Origin: Paenibacillus sp. An7
Lineage (GTDB): Bacteria; Bacillota; Bacilli; Paenibacillales; Paenibacillaceae
DNA length: 64,000 nucleotides
Assembly (NCBI RefSeq): GCF_009870785.1
Contig: NZ_WTWX01000004.1
Location: 124,001-188,000 of the forward strand
Reading direction: 5' to 3'
The notes beneath the pieces were generated by a model. It worked only from the letters and a program-made list of their open reading frames with translations, was not told where the DNA came from and searched no databases. Both the position numbers and the translations under genes were made by a program. Shown piece after piece: positions 56,583-64,000 of the stretch; the stretch's first letter is position 1, and each line of letters opens with the position of its first letter.

Positions 56583-56813
56583 ATGAGTAAGATGCAAATT
56601 GCAGAAAAGCTGTGGAATATTTTCTTGTTTGCTTTACTCTTTATCCTTTTTTTTATAGCAGGTAAATATATAATCTTCTCTTATGTTCAATTGGATTCAT
56701 ATTTATACCAAAATTTAATTGAAATTGTTTATGTTGTAGTTGCAGTAATGTTATCTCGATTGTTGTCTGTGACTGCATTATCATTTGAGCGAATGAATCC
56801 TAGTCATCATTGA
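56583..56813 (+). CDS. Small two-helix membrane protein
   Basis: 76 residues with two hydrophobic segments (about 11-32 and 44-61) and short charged ends. I do not recognise it. GGAGGA (56565-56570) lies 12 bases before ATG 56583; a GTG at 56574 in the same frame is an alternative start adding three residues. It follows the DUF2264 gene by 28 bp. Confidence 0.6.
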   Translation: MSKMQIAEKLWNIFLFALLFILFFIAGKYIIFSYVQLDSYLYQNLIEIVYVVVAVMLSRLLSVTALSFERMNPSHH

Positions 56814-56835
56814 GCCCAGCAGTAAGTTGAAAGTG

Positions 56836-57045
56836 TCACTGAAAAAGGTGTTGCGTACCTAATATAATAATGATTACCCCCATGATTATGCTGATGATTC
56901 CAGCGAACTTAACATAGGAAAGCCACATATCACTGGGTTCTCTGTCATAACCTAGTCTTTTGAATAACCAAGAATCAGGACGCTTCATAGCGAAAATTCC
57001 AAGTGCTATTACACAAACACTCATTAGAAAATAAAAAACGAACAT
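56836..57045 (-). CDS. Small membrane protein (DUF6199-like)
   Basis: 69 residues with a helix at each end (FVFYFLMSVCVIALGIFAM and KFAGIISIIMGVIIIILGT) and a middle part DREPSDMWLSYVKFAG. The EPSDxY/W...G pattern resembles the DUF6199 family; function unknown. AAGGAGC lies upstream of the ATG. Convergent with the preceding small gene. Confidence 0.65.
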   Translation of the reverse strand: MFVFYFLMSVCVIALGIFAMKRPDSWLFKRLGYDREPSDMWLSYVKFAGIISIIMGVIIIILGTQHLFQ

Positions 57046-57223
57046 CAGATCAGCTCCTTTTAAGTAATTACGCTATAGCAGGGAATTAAGTTCTAATTTA
57101 TTCTATTTTTGAGTCTGAATTTCAATAAAAATACTTGCGAGGATGCGTACTTAAGTGTATAATAACTAAGTCGGAAAGTTACTGCAGACACAAATGTTGA
57201 ATTCATATCAACTACATAATTAA

Positions 57224-57296
57224 GGGGCCTTAGCTCAGCTGGGAGAGCGCATCGCTGGCAGCGATGAGGTCAGGGGTTCGATCCCCCTAGGCTCCA
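57224..57296 (+). tRNA. tRNA-Ala (anticodon GGC)
   Basis: 73-base cloverleaf: acceptor GGGGCCT/AGGCTCC, D-arm GCTC...GAGC, anticodon stem CATCG/CGATG with loop CTGGCAG (anticodon GGC, reads GCC/GCU), T-arm AGGGG-TTCGATC-CCCCT. The CCA end is not encoded. A terminator follows at once, so it is a single tRNA gene. A phage-like lysis region begins 400 bp downstream. Confidence 0.96.
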
Positions 57297-57301
57297 TACA
57301 C

Positions 57302-57330
57302 AAAAACCCTTGATACATAAGGGTTTTTTC
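57302..57330 (+). terminator. Terminator of the tRNA-Ala gene
   Basis: AAAACCCTT/AAGGGTTTT stem with a T run, 5 bp after the tRNA. Confidence 0.92.
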
Positions 57331-57335
57331 TTTTT

Positions 57336-57545
57336 TTATGGCTTAAAATATTGGGGACGAATAAACATAGGGGCGCCCTTTTGGTACCATAGCTGCATTG
57401 AAATATTGCCGGCATTTATGGGGACATTTTCTTGTGTCGGGTTATTCTCATATAAGAATGAACCAATTTTGTCGCCGAGCAAACTGCATGTTAGGAAGTA
57501 CAAGGCGGTACAGATCAAGAGTGATAACGATACTCTTGCGGCCAA
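57336..57545 (-). CDS. Possible small exported or membrane protein
   Basis: 69 residues from TTG 57545: a hydrophobic N-terminus (VSLSLLICTALYFLTCSLLG) and a polar tail. A TATAAT box is found shortly upstream on this strand, but the Shine-Dalgarno (AGAGAG) is weak and close. The opposite-strand frame over the same bases looks less protein-like. I do not recognise it and cannot exclude that it is noncoding. Confidence 0.35.
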   Translation of the reverse strand: MAARVSLSLLICTALYFLTCSLLGDKIGSFLYENNPTQENVPINAGNISMQLWYQKGAPMFIRPQYFKP

Positions 57546-57586
57546 GTCTCTCTTAAAGAAATTATAACAGAAAATGATCTATAAAG

Positions 57587-57618
57587 AAGCACGCCTCAAT
57601 AGGAGAGCGTGTTTTTTT
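57587..57618 (+). terminator. Terminator-like hairpin
   Basis: CACGC/GCGTG stem extended by CTC/GAG, then seven T. Confidence 0.7.
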
Positions 57619-57680
57619 GTCTATTGTGATCCGAAAGCACTTTTATTTAGAGAGAAGGGGAAGGAAAGGTGGACTGAAAC

Positions 57681-57953
57681 GTGTTTACAACCTTAATCAC
57701 AGCGTTAGCTGTGATTAGTGATATTTGGCTGGGATGGACAGGTAACAAAAGCCTTCCGAGCAGAAGCGAGGAATGAATGACAGTGGGCTTTACCCTAAAA
57801 CGAACACCGAAAGTGACGAGCAGGACTATTGTATATCGAGTGACTTTATTTGCAGTAGTACGAACCGTATGGATGCCTGGTTGGAGTCCTGAGTCACTCA
57901 CACAAGGAGTTTCTATTGGTGCATTTGCTGCTTACATGGTCATCCATTTGTAA
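57681..57953 (+). pseudogene. Small membrane protein gene split by in-frame TGA, possible holin remnant
   Basis: GTG 57681, preceded by AAAGGTGG, opens a frame of 31 codons (hydrophobic FTTLITALAVISDIWLGWTG) that stops at TGA 57774-57776; ATG 57777 continues in exactly the same frame for 58 codons (RTIVYRVTLFAVVRTVWMPG, GVSIGAFAAYMVIHL) to TAA 57951. Together 91 codons read as one small protein with two or three membrane helices. Its place right before an endolysin-like gene fits a holin. The simplest reading is a nonsense mutation in a decaying phage lysis gene; two separate ORFs or stop readthrough are alternatives. Confidence 0.5.
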
Positions 57954-58013
57954 AGAAACCATACAGGGAGCTCACCAAGGGAACTAACTTACGAAGAGGG
58001 GAGGGGATTCTAA

Positions 58014-58829
58014 TTGTCTACGCTAGCTGAAGTCCAAGCAAAGTCTGCTCCTATTATCAGTCAGATACAAAATGAAGCTGTCCGTCTTGCCACTTTGAAG
58101 CTTATCGAGCGATGTTATAAACGAGGAGTCGAGATCAGGATAACCCAAGGATTTAGAACTACAGAAGAACAAAACGCGCTTTATGCCCAAGGGAGAACTA
58201 CTCCCGGCGCTATCGTAACGAACGCACGCGGTGGACAGTCTTATCACAACTTTAGTTTGGCGATTGATTTTGTCTTGATCAAAGGCGGATACAATATGAA
58301 ATATGATGGAGATAGTGACGGAATTGCGGATTGGGTAGAAGTGGTTACAGAAGCAAAATCGCTTGGTTTTGCATGGGGTGGAGATTGGAAATCTTTCAAA
58401 GACGATCCACACTTTGAGATGACCTTTGGTTTATTTTTGGCTGATCTTAGATCCGGAAAGCGACCGAGCAGCACACAGATTTCAAAGGCCATATCCCAAA
58501 TAAATGCTTTAGATGATAAGGAGGAGGAGGAGCGTATGTATGAACAACTGGAAAAGAAATTCGATGAGTTCAAGAAAGCTGCAGAGGCACAATTCACAGC
58601 ATTGGATGAAAAGCTCAAGTTGCTCGAAAAGAGACACGCTGTGCCCGCTTGGGCAGATAAACTTTTATCTGACATGAAGCAAAAGAACTTAATTACTTCT
58701 ATTAATGATAAGGGGTATGATTTTTCTACTATTGCTCAGATGATGAAGAATGCGGGGATGCTTGAAAAAGCTTTTCTTGATCACGTTGCCCAGATCAACA
58801 AAGGGGAACACAAAAACGAATCAAAGTAA
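58014..58829 (+). CDS. M15-family peptidoglycan peptidase, endolysin-like
   Basis: 271 residues. An N-terminal L-alanyl-D-glutamate (VanY/CwlK-like) peptidase domain, residues 1-140, has the zinc ligands in SYHNFSLAIDF (His, Asp) and DDPHFEM (His). A charged helix, probably a coiled coil (about 165-210, EEEERMYEQLEKKFDEFKKAAEA), leads to a C-terminal domain (about 215-262) that may bind the cell wall. No signal peptide, as in phage endolysins released by a holin. TTG 58014 follows GAGGGGAGGGG. The broken small membrane gene upstream completes the picture of a lysis module. Confidence 0.88.
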   Translation: MSTLAEVQAKSAPIISQIQNEAVRLATLKLIERCYKRGVEIRITQGFRTTEEQNALYAQGRTTPGAIVTNARGGQSYHNFSLAIDFVLIKGGYNMKYDGDSDGIADWVEVVTEAKSLGFAWGGDWKSFKDDPHFEMTFGLFLADLRSGKRPSSTQISKAISQINALDDKEEEERMYEQLEKKFDEFKKAAEAQFTALDEKLKLLEKRHAVPAWADKLLSDMKQKNLITSINDKGYDFSTIAQMMKNAGMLEKAFLDHVAQINKGEHKNESK

Positions 58830-58843
58830 GATGAAATTGTATT

Positions 58844-58875
58844 AAAGCCCGGGGTATGGTATCCTCGGGCTTTTT
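58844..58875. terminator. Terminator between the endolysin-like gene and the GH43 gene
   Basis: AAAGCCC/GGGCTTT stem with a T run on the right; the convergent GH43 gene ends at 58882. Confidence 0.88.
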
Positions 58876-58881
58876 AGAGTT

Positions 58882-60300
58882 TTAAGATTCCAAAGTAAAT
58901 GATGCCAGACTGGCATTTCCCATTCCTTTGTATTGGAAATACAAGGCATGATCTCCGTCAGGAATGGCAATTTCGGCTGTATAAGTCGTCCATATATTTG
59001 TGAAATCGATAGGAATAGATCCGAGTGAAGGACCGTTCCAATCCGTCCTTACTTCAAAACTTCCGCGGGCATAACCGCGAGTCTTGATCTTGACACGTTT
59101 TATTCCCTCGCAGTGGAAGTACTTGAATCCGGCAACAGCAGAATCCTGCATATTGGCGATATAACCGATTTCTTCATCTCCGTCTTTACCGTCTTGAGTA
59201 ATCTTTGGGAAACGACCGTCCATCCAAGCACCAAAAGAGCCAGTATATTGTTCATCGATGTTTGTGAATAGATTGCAGGCCAAGTACGTCGGATATTCAC
59301 CTTGGCCGATAAGTGGACCGCAGTTCGGACCGCTTGTTGTAATCTCGACTTGCGGTATAGTACCGTCTTCGAGGAAGGAAATCGGTTCGAAACAGCCTTG
59401 GCGGCTAAAACTTGTCCCGTTCGTGTGTCGGTGGTAGAATATGTACCATTGTTCATTCACTTCTACCATACCGCCATGGTTGTTGCCTCCATAATACGTA
59501 GGCTTATCTGCTGGCTTGTAGGTGTCGATATGCAGGTCGTTGTTGCTAACGATAACGCCGCGATACGTAAAGTCTTTGGTCGGATGGTGACTAGTCGCAT
59601 AGCACAATTCATGCATGACAACCGAGGAATAAACTACATAGTACATATCGCCTCGCTTCCTGATGGAAGGTGCTTCAAAAAATTCATGCCCTTCAAAGCC
59701 AGTACCTTCGCTAAAGGGCTCACTTGGCACAATGATAACGGGTTCTTCCTTAATCGTTAGCATATCCGGTCCGATCACAGTGGCCATAGCACCTTTACGC
59801 GTTCGATCGCCTTTGGCGCAAAATCCGGTATATAGATAAACTTGGTCCTCTTCCAATAAGACAGCTGGATCAAATTGCGGCTGGTCACCCCCGCGCTCGC
59901 CTAAAAGTGTCCCATCTGCGTATCGTACGTATCCGTAGAACTCGTACTTGCCTGCAGGCGTATCGCAGACTGCAACGGAGACAACAGACACTTTATCCAG
60001 AACATAGTACAAATAATAACGTCCGTCCGGACCAAGGGTGACGTCAGGTGCGTAGAGACACATTTGTCCGTCTTGATTTAGCGGATCGTTCGTTTTTTCG
60101 TATATGACACCTTCATACCTCCAGTCCGTCAAATGATCAGCGGGTGCCGACCAACAAACATAATCGTTTAGACAGAAGGCATGCCCGTTAAAGCGGTCAT
60201 GCGAACCGTATACATAGACTCTATCCTGAAATAAATGAGGTTCTCCATCAGGGACATATTCCCATGAAGGTAAATAAGGATTTACCCCTTGTTTTATCAT
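58882..60300 (-). CDS. Glycoside hydrolase family 43 protein
   Basis: 472-residue five-bladed beta-propeller hydrolase with a C-terminal carbohydrate-binding-like beta-sandwich (about 345-472). GH43 enzymes are arabinofuranosidases or xylosidases. Likely catalytic acids: Asp in the first blade (YVPDGEPHLFQDRVYVYGSHD), the pKa-setting Asp in CLYAPDVTLGPDGRYYLYY, and the general-acid Glu in HEFFEAPSIRKRGDMYY. No signal peptide, so it would act on short oligosaccharides in the cytoplasm. GAGGAG precedes ATG 60300. Confidence 0.92.
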   Translation of the reverse strand: MIKQGVNPYLPSWEYVPDGEPHLFQDRVYVYGSHDRFNGHAFCLNDYVCWSAPADHLTDWRYEGVIYEKTNDPLNQDGQMCLYAPDVTLGPDGRYYLYYVLDKVSVVSVAVCDTPAGKYEFYGYVRYADGTLLGERGGDQPQFDPAVLLEEDQVYLYTGFCAKGDRTRKGAMATVIGPDMLTIKEEPVIIVPSEPFSEGTGFEGHEFFEAPSIRKRGDMYYVVYSSVVMHELCYATSHHPTKDFTYRGVIVSNNDLHIDTYKPADKPTYYGGNNHGGMVEVNEQWYIFYHRHTNGTSFSRQGCFEPISFLEDGTIPQVEITTSGPNCGPLIGQGEYPTYLACNLFTNIDEQYTGSFGAWMDGRFPKITQDGKDGDEEIGYIANMQDSAVAGFKYFHCEGIKRVKIKTRGYARGSFEVRTDWNGPSLGSIPIDFTNIWTTYTAEIAIPDGDHALYFQYKGMGNASLASFTLES

Positions 60301-60404
60301 AAGCGTTCCGCTCCTCTATGCATGCTAATATTTGAAGTTGAATTTAAAAGATAAGGGTATGATCGACGAATCAATCAATATGTAACTCTTCTTGATTATT
60401 TGTT

Positions 60405-60433
60405 ACAGCTCAGGATAATGAATCCTGAGCTGT
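60405..60433 (-). other. Strong hairpin between the esterase and GH43 genes
   Basis: Perfect 12-bp stem ACAGCTCAGGAT/ATCCTGAGCTGT with a 5-base loop, in the 177-base gap. No T run follows on the minus strand, so it may stabilise the upstream mRNA end or act as a weak terminator. Confidence 0.55.
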
Positions 60434-60477
60434 TATAAGAATCCTGTATGAAATCTTATGAAATCGACAATGATTGT

Positions 60478-62364
60478 CTAATTACTAAATAGGTCTGGCA
60501 AAATATTATAAATATACTGGTTCTGCCAGTTCCAAGCATGCGTGCCGCTATCGGCTGCCATGAAGTAAAAATTCCCTTTCTTTGTATCCGATGAATAAAC
60601 GAAGACATCCGTTAATTTTTTCATCGCATCAATTTGAGGCTTCAAATTCGGGTATGCGATATCAAGCTTACCCGTGGCACTGAAGATGTAATAGTCCTGC
60701 GGCTTATATCCAGATTTTTTTGCCACATTGGCAAGGTACTCTGCTGTTTTCTCCGGTTGAAGACCGCCTCCGCGCTGTTCAATGACCCAGCTGTCACCAC
60801 TTAACGGTATATAATATTTGAAATAGTCTAGAGCATGGATGAAGGTATACCATGTCGTGACCGACCCCATAGAGAAACCGCCGAATGCTCGGTGCTCCCG
60901 AGAATTTTTCAAATCTTCTAAACTTCCTGATTTGGCATAGGTATTGTACTTTTTCTCCACTAAAGGAACAATAGTGTCGATCAGCTCCTCATTGAATAGC
61001 GCAACGTCATTCTTACCGTCATTAAAGGTAGGCGTCACCACGATAAGAGGTTCAATATCCCCTAAGGCAATCATATTATCTAAGATTTTCTTCAATTCTT
61101 TGCTCTGCCCAGGACCACCGAAGAGGAGATCCTCGTTCTCACCGCCGCCATGCATCAAATAGAGAACATTGTATTTCTTATCTGCAGCGGAAGCATCATA
61201 ACCATAAGGAAGATAAACATTTAATTTTTTATCGTCCATACCGTCCTTTACATTCGGCGTTTTGTAATGGATGCTTTCAATTTTTCCTGACTTGGTGTTT
61301 TCGGCTCGATAAGCATTTGGAAGCGGCTTGAAGTATTTCTCATTCGCGGCTTCTTCCGTCATCTCAAGCTTGCTGATTGCACTTGTAATTGCAGCATACT
61401 GACTGTCAATTTGTTCTTGGGTAATCTTTTGACCATTGAGTACGCTTTCAGTCACAACGTTAGTAAGAGCATCGGTTACCAAATTTGCATTCTTATAAAG
61501 CTTGAAATCAAGCTGTAGTGCGTTTTTAACTAAGCTAAAAAGATCATATGGATTTAATCCGCTGACATCTTTTTTTGCCTTTCCAGTAAGGAGAATTTCC
61601 CCGAATTTCGATGGATCATTCCAGGCAGTTCCTGTTGCATCAAACAAATTTAAGGAACCTATACGCTCCGTTCCTACCGCATCGTTAATTTGTAATTCAA
61701 TCCCAAGTACTTTTCCGTTTTCTGGTTTTGTCTTCAGCGCAATTCTTGTTTCAATTACATAACCGTCCTTCACTTTTTTTGCTGCTGTATAGTACAGATT
61801 TGGATCTCCGTTATCCACGGATAGCGCATTCTCATAATTGACGCGGATATGCAAATCTTCTGCGCCATAGTCTGTCGTTTTGTCATTGTTCTCGTCGAGA
61901 AATACTTCCACCGAATCTTGCATGTGAGGGGTTCCAGATTGAACAGACAGATTCTTATCTTTGACTTCTGCTAGAATGTATAACGCACGGTCATCCCATA
62001 ATGCTTTAAATGTAGCGGAAGTATCAATGTTAGCGGATACATGTTTAGGTGATACAGAATGTGCTTTATTCCATATCGGATCAATCTTTCCGTCAATGAC
62101 GGGGGAACCGAATTGAGCCACCATTCTTCCTTTAGAATCCAGACCATTCGTACCCACAGATATTTTGCCAGGATCTGTTTTCACGGGAGCCTCCTTATTT
62201 ACGGATTTTGTTACGAGAACGTCATTCTGTGTGAATGCAGGTTCAGCCTTAACTGCAGCTGCAGAGATATCAGGTAATGAGCCGAGTGATAACATAAATA
62301 CCAAGGATCCAACAGTCAACGTTTTCATAATGGGATGAAGCAGTAGCCTTATACCATTCTTCAA
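60478..62364 (-). CDS. Secreted carbohydrate esterase (CBM9-like + CE1-type)
   Basis: 628-residue secreted enzyme. Signal peptide about 1-36 (hydrophobic VGSLVFMLSLGSL, cut near SAAAVKA), a CBM9-like domain (about 75-265, VIDGKIDPIWNKAHSV, TATFKALWDDRALYILAEVKD), a linker, and an alpha/beta-hydrolase domain (about 365-628) with NVLYLMHGGGENEDL, nucleophile Ser in FGGFSMGSVTTW and catalytic His in SGTHAWNWQ. CE1 members remove ferulate or acetyl groups from xylan. It precedes the GH43 gene and should help supply arabinoxylan fragments. TTG 62364 follows GGAGGA. Confidence 0.9.
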   Translation of the reverse strand: MKNGIRLLLHPIMKTLTVGSLVFMLSLGSLPDISAAAVKAEPAFTQNDVLVTKSVNKEAPVKTDPGKISVGTNGLDSKGRMVAQFGSPVIDGKIDPIWNKAHSVSPKHVSANIDTSATFKALWDDRALYILAEVKDKNLSVQSGTPHMQDSVEVFLDENNDKTTDYGAEDLHIRVNYENALSVDNGDPNLYYTAAKKVKDGYVIETRIALKTKPENGKVLGIELQINDAVGTERIGSLNLFDATGTAWNDPSKFGEILLTGKAKKDVSGLNPYDLFSLVKNALQLDFKLYKNANLVTDALTNVVTESVLNGQKITQEQIDSQYAAITSAISKLEMTEEAANEKYFKPLPNAYRAENTKSGKIESIHYKTPNVKDGMDDKKLNVYLPYGYDASAADKKYNVLYLMHGGGENEDLLFGGPGQSKELKKILDNMIALGDIEPLIVVTPTFNDGKNDVALFNEELIDTIVPLVEKKYNTYAKSGSLEDLKNSREHRAFGGFSMGSVTTWYTFIHALDYFKYYIPLSGDSWVIEQRGGGLQPEKTAEYLANVAKKSGYKPQDYYIFSATGKLDIAYPNLKPQIDAMKKLTDVFVYSSDTKKGNFYFMAADSGTHAWNWQNQYIYNILPDLFSN

Positions 62365-62690
62365 AAGTTCTCCTCCTTTTAAATGTAATCATTAGACTGA
62401 TTTCTTACTTTTTATCTTACCTATAATAACCACATCCTTTTGCTTTATATTTAATGTTCGTTTCTGAGAGAATTTAACGTTAATTATAGAAAATGTCAAC
62501 ATGGTATTAACATGATGTTTGTTATGTGTAAAGGTGAGATATTTCGAAGAGAATTGCCTCACAGCATGATTTAAATCTTAGGTCAAAAAGATGTTTCCCT
62601 GGACTCAGTTATGATTCAAAGCTGGTTCAGTTTTTCTTCATTATGTTATAGGGAAGAAACTGATTCATCATATGTTGCTTACCTGCCTCA

Positions 62691-64000
62691 TTAGCGGTAC
62701 GTCGGATAGATGATTCCGATATCCCTCTCTGTTTTTAAGTTTCCATCGTTATAGCACTGCATTTCATTTCCTTTAATTCGCAGAGAAATAGACTTCCCTT
62801 GATAAAAAATCTCCCCCTCTACCGTACGAACGCTCATACCAATGACTCCTTTTAGGTGTCCACTGCGATCAGTAATTAGGCGAATTCCTGATGGTGCTTG
62901 AATATAAAGGACGCCGCCTTGATAAATTGTTACATGCTCTTGCGTGTTCACTAATTCATAATGCAGCCCATTTATGGTCCTGCTATAGGCGGTCTCTTCT
63001 GCAACTTCCTCGCCGTGGTCCATATCGACCGGAAGAAGACCAGTAAACCAGAGTTCATCAGAACCTATGGGCATAATACCGCATAGACGTTCTACATAAT
63101 CTAGAAGACAGAGGATAGAAGGAGAATATGATTCAGCAAAACCTTCTTCTCCTGTCCACGGACTTAAGGTTTGCCCAAATCGCTTTGCTCTCGAAAGTGC
63201 CGATAGGATCGGGTACTGCACCCATGTCAATTCAACATAACGGTGATGATACTCAAAGGCATGGGGGGCACGAATCAGGCTGAGGAAATTAGAAGAACCA
63301 CCCCAAGTGTTGTATGTAGAAAATGGATCAAAACGCGGATCATCCATCGCTAGAGAGGTAAACGGGTATTTAGCGAAAAACTTGCTTGTATTCAGCAAAT
63401 ATCTGCGCAGTATTTTATCGAATAGTTCACGATTCCCTACCTCACACGCCATTACTTGAAGCAGCACATCGGACTGGACTTTAACAAGTTCATCATTTCG
63501 ATCCCGGTCATAGAAGAACATATCCTCTTCGTCATAACAGTAATGAAATAGACATTCGAGGCTAGTCTCAGCTTTTGCTTTCCAGCCTGCTCCTGATTCA
63601 CCAAGTTCCTCGGCTATTAGGGATAAATACTTTCGCTGGCAATATATATTTGCGGTTAAATCCGGCGCGAGTAAGGGAAGGATCGGTGAATCGGGATGAT
63701 AACTTGCAGCATCATTCTTATAAGGAGTATCGGGAACATGCCAGAAGCGAGGTGAGAGGTCATGCCCAGTGTCAAAGGTACTAAACGCCTCCACACACCC
63801 GGTTCCTCGGGTATTGCGGTATTTTGTAATCCATTCATCATAGCGAGACATAGCTTTATACATTGTCTGTAGAAAGCTTTTGTTCTTGCCATGCAGCCGA
63901 TCATGGTTCCATACACTTCTAGCCAGGGGTGTAACCAGCTGAATTTGGCGGAAGGAGGGCCCTTTTTCTGTTAGCTTATAGGGGAGGAGTCCATCTTCTC
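62691..64000 (-). CDS. MGH1-like glycoside hydrolase (5' end outside window)
   Basis: At least 436 codons, open to the right edge of the window; the in-frame ATG at 63863 is internal, because upstream codons continue a conserved-looking NHDRLHGKNKS stretch. The (alpha/alpha)6 barrel carries motifs of the GH63/mannosylglycerate hydrolase-like (MGH1) group: FDTGHDLSPRFW, the YNTWGGSSNFLSL region and LSPWTGEEGFAESYSPS. No signal is visible in this part. It should act on a sugar oligomer, consistent with the xylan-type genes that follow. The 326-base gap to the esterase gene (62365-62690) holds no gene; only a palindrome TTAACGTTAA (62474-62483) stands out. Confidence 0.85.
   Translation of the reverse strand, partial: EDGLLPYKLTEKGPSFRQIQLVTPLARSVWNHDRLHGKNKSFLQTMYKAMSRYDEWITKYRNTRGTGCVEAFSTFDTGHDLSPRFWHVPDTPYKNDAASYHPDSPILPLLAPDLTANIYCQRKYLSLIAEELGESGAGWKAKAETSLECLFHYCYDEEDMFFYDRDRNDELVKVQSDVLLQVMACEVGNRELFDKILRRYLLNTSKFFAKYPFTSLAMDDPRFDPFSTYNTWGGSSNFLSLIRAPHAFEYHHRYVELTWVQYPILSALSRAKRFGQTLSPWTGEEGFAESYSPSILCLLDYVERLCGIMPIGSDELWFTGLLPVDMDHGEEVAEETAYSRTINGLHYELVNTQEHVTIYQGGVLYIQAPSGIRLITDRSGHLKGVIGMSVRTVEGEIFYQGKSISLRIKGNEMQCYNDGNLKTERDIGIIYPTYR

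Noticed and set aside
57310..57567. Plus-strand 85-codon frame after the tRNA
   Set aside because: Begins inside the tRNA terminator and has no ribosome binding site.
57647..57901. Minus-strand frame over the split small membrane gene
   Set aside because: The plus-strand frame has hydrophobic segments, a ribosome binding site and a lysis-gene context; the minus frame is a shadow.
57224..58829. Intact prophage
   Set aside because: No integrase, capsid, portal, terminase or tail genes are seen; only a lysis-like pair.
62474..62483. TTAACGTTAA palindrome between the esterase and MGH1-type genes
   Set aside because: Could be an operator, but a single 10-bp palindrome in AT-rich DNA is not enough evidence.

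Overview
The window looks like a chromosomal segment of a spore-forming Bacillota, most likely Paenibacillus. Three things point there: spore genes (an alpha/beta SASP, YtrH/YtrI, YtaF and five YheC/YheD ATP-grasp proteins), a moderately AT-rich base composition, and a gene order resembling the Bacillus subtilis ytoI-ytpI / ytrI-ytrH-dnaE / accDA-pyk-fxsA / citZ-icd-mdh-phoPR-polA-mutM-ytaF-coaE-nrdR backbone, with lineage-specific insertions. It was read by eye; no database search was run.

Layout. 1-3050: end of a suf Fe-S assembly operon (sufS cut by the window edge, sufU, sufB), closed by a strong terminator. 3150-4450: an sdpR-sdpI type repressor/immunity pair read leftward with a likely operator, then a six-copy 18-bp tandem repeat. 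4448-10400: two HD-GYP c-di-GMP proteins (one with a broken HD motif) flanking a fused MoaD-MoaE protein and a cytoplasmic 5'-nucleotidase-like phosphoesterase, then a YfkAB-type radical SAM protein. 10405-14134: a Ca2+-type P-ATPase with a long leader, and a HAD hydrolase. 14273-20507: five tandem YheC/YheD paralogs. 20700-24230: YheA, a small membrane protein, YtoI, YtpI, YtrI and YtrH.

24388-37602 holds core replication and central metabolism: dnaE, a PgpA-like phosphatase, accD-accA, pyk, a thioesterase, fxsA, citZ, icd and mdh. 37800-44943 is an insertion relative to the B. subtilis order: a small membrane protein, a short-chain dehydrogenase behind a SigB-like promoter, a BASS transporter, then a kinase-first phoR-phoP pair and pstB-phoU behind a clear Pho box. 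45220-48714 encodes an osmoprotectant-type ABC importer whose last subunit is a substrate-binding domain fused in front of a permease. 48869-55384 continues the backbone: polA, mutM, ytaF, coaE, a lytic transglycosylase, a SASP and nrdR.

55418-64000 is accessory: a DUF2264 protein, small membrane proteins, tRNA-Ala(GGC), a probable phage lysis remnant (a small membrane ORF broken by an in-frame TGA followed by an M15 endolysin-like peptidase), and a leftward carbohydrate group (GH43, a secreted CBM9-like/CE1 esterase and an MGH1-type glycosidase cut by the right edge). No CRISPR array, insertion sequence or intact prophage was seen. Several starts were moved from the longest reading frame to a codon supported by a ribosome binding site; these are noted per gene.
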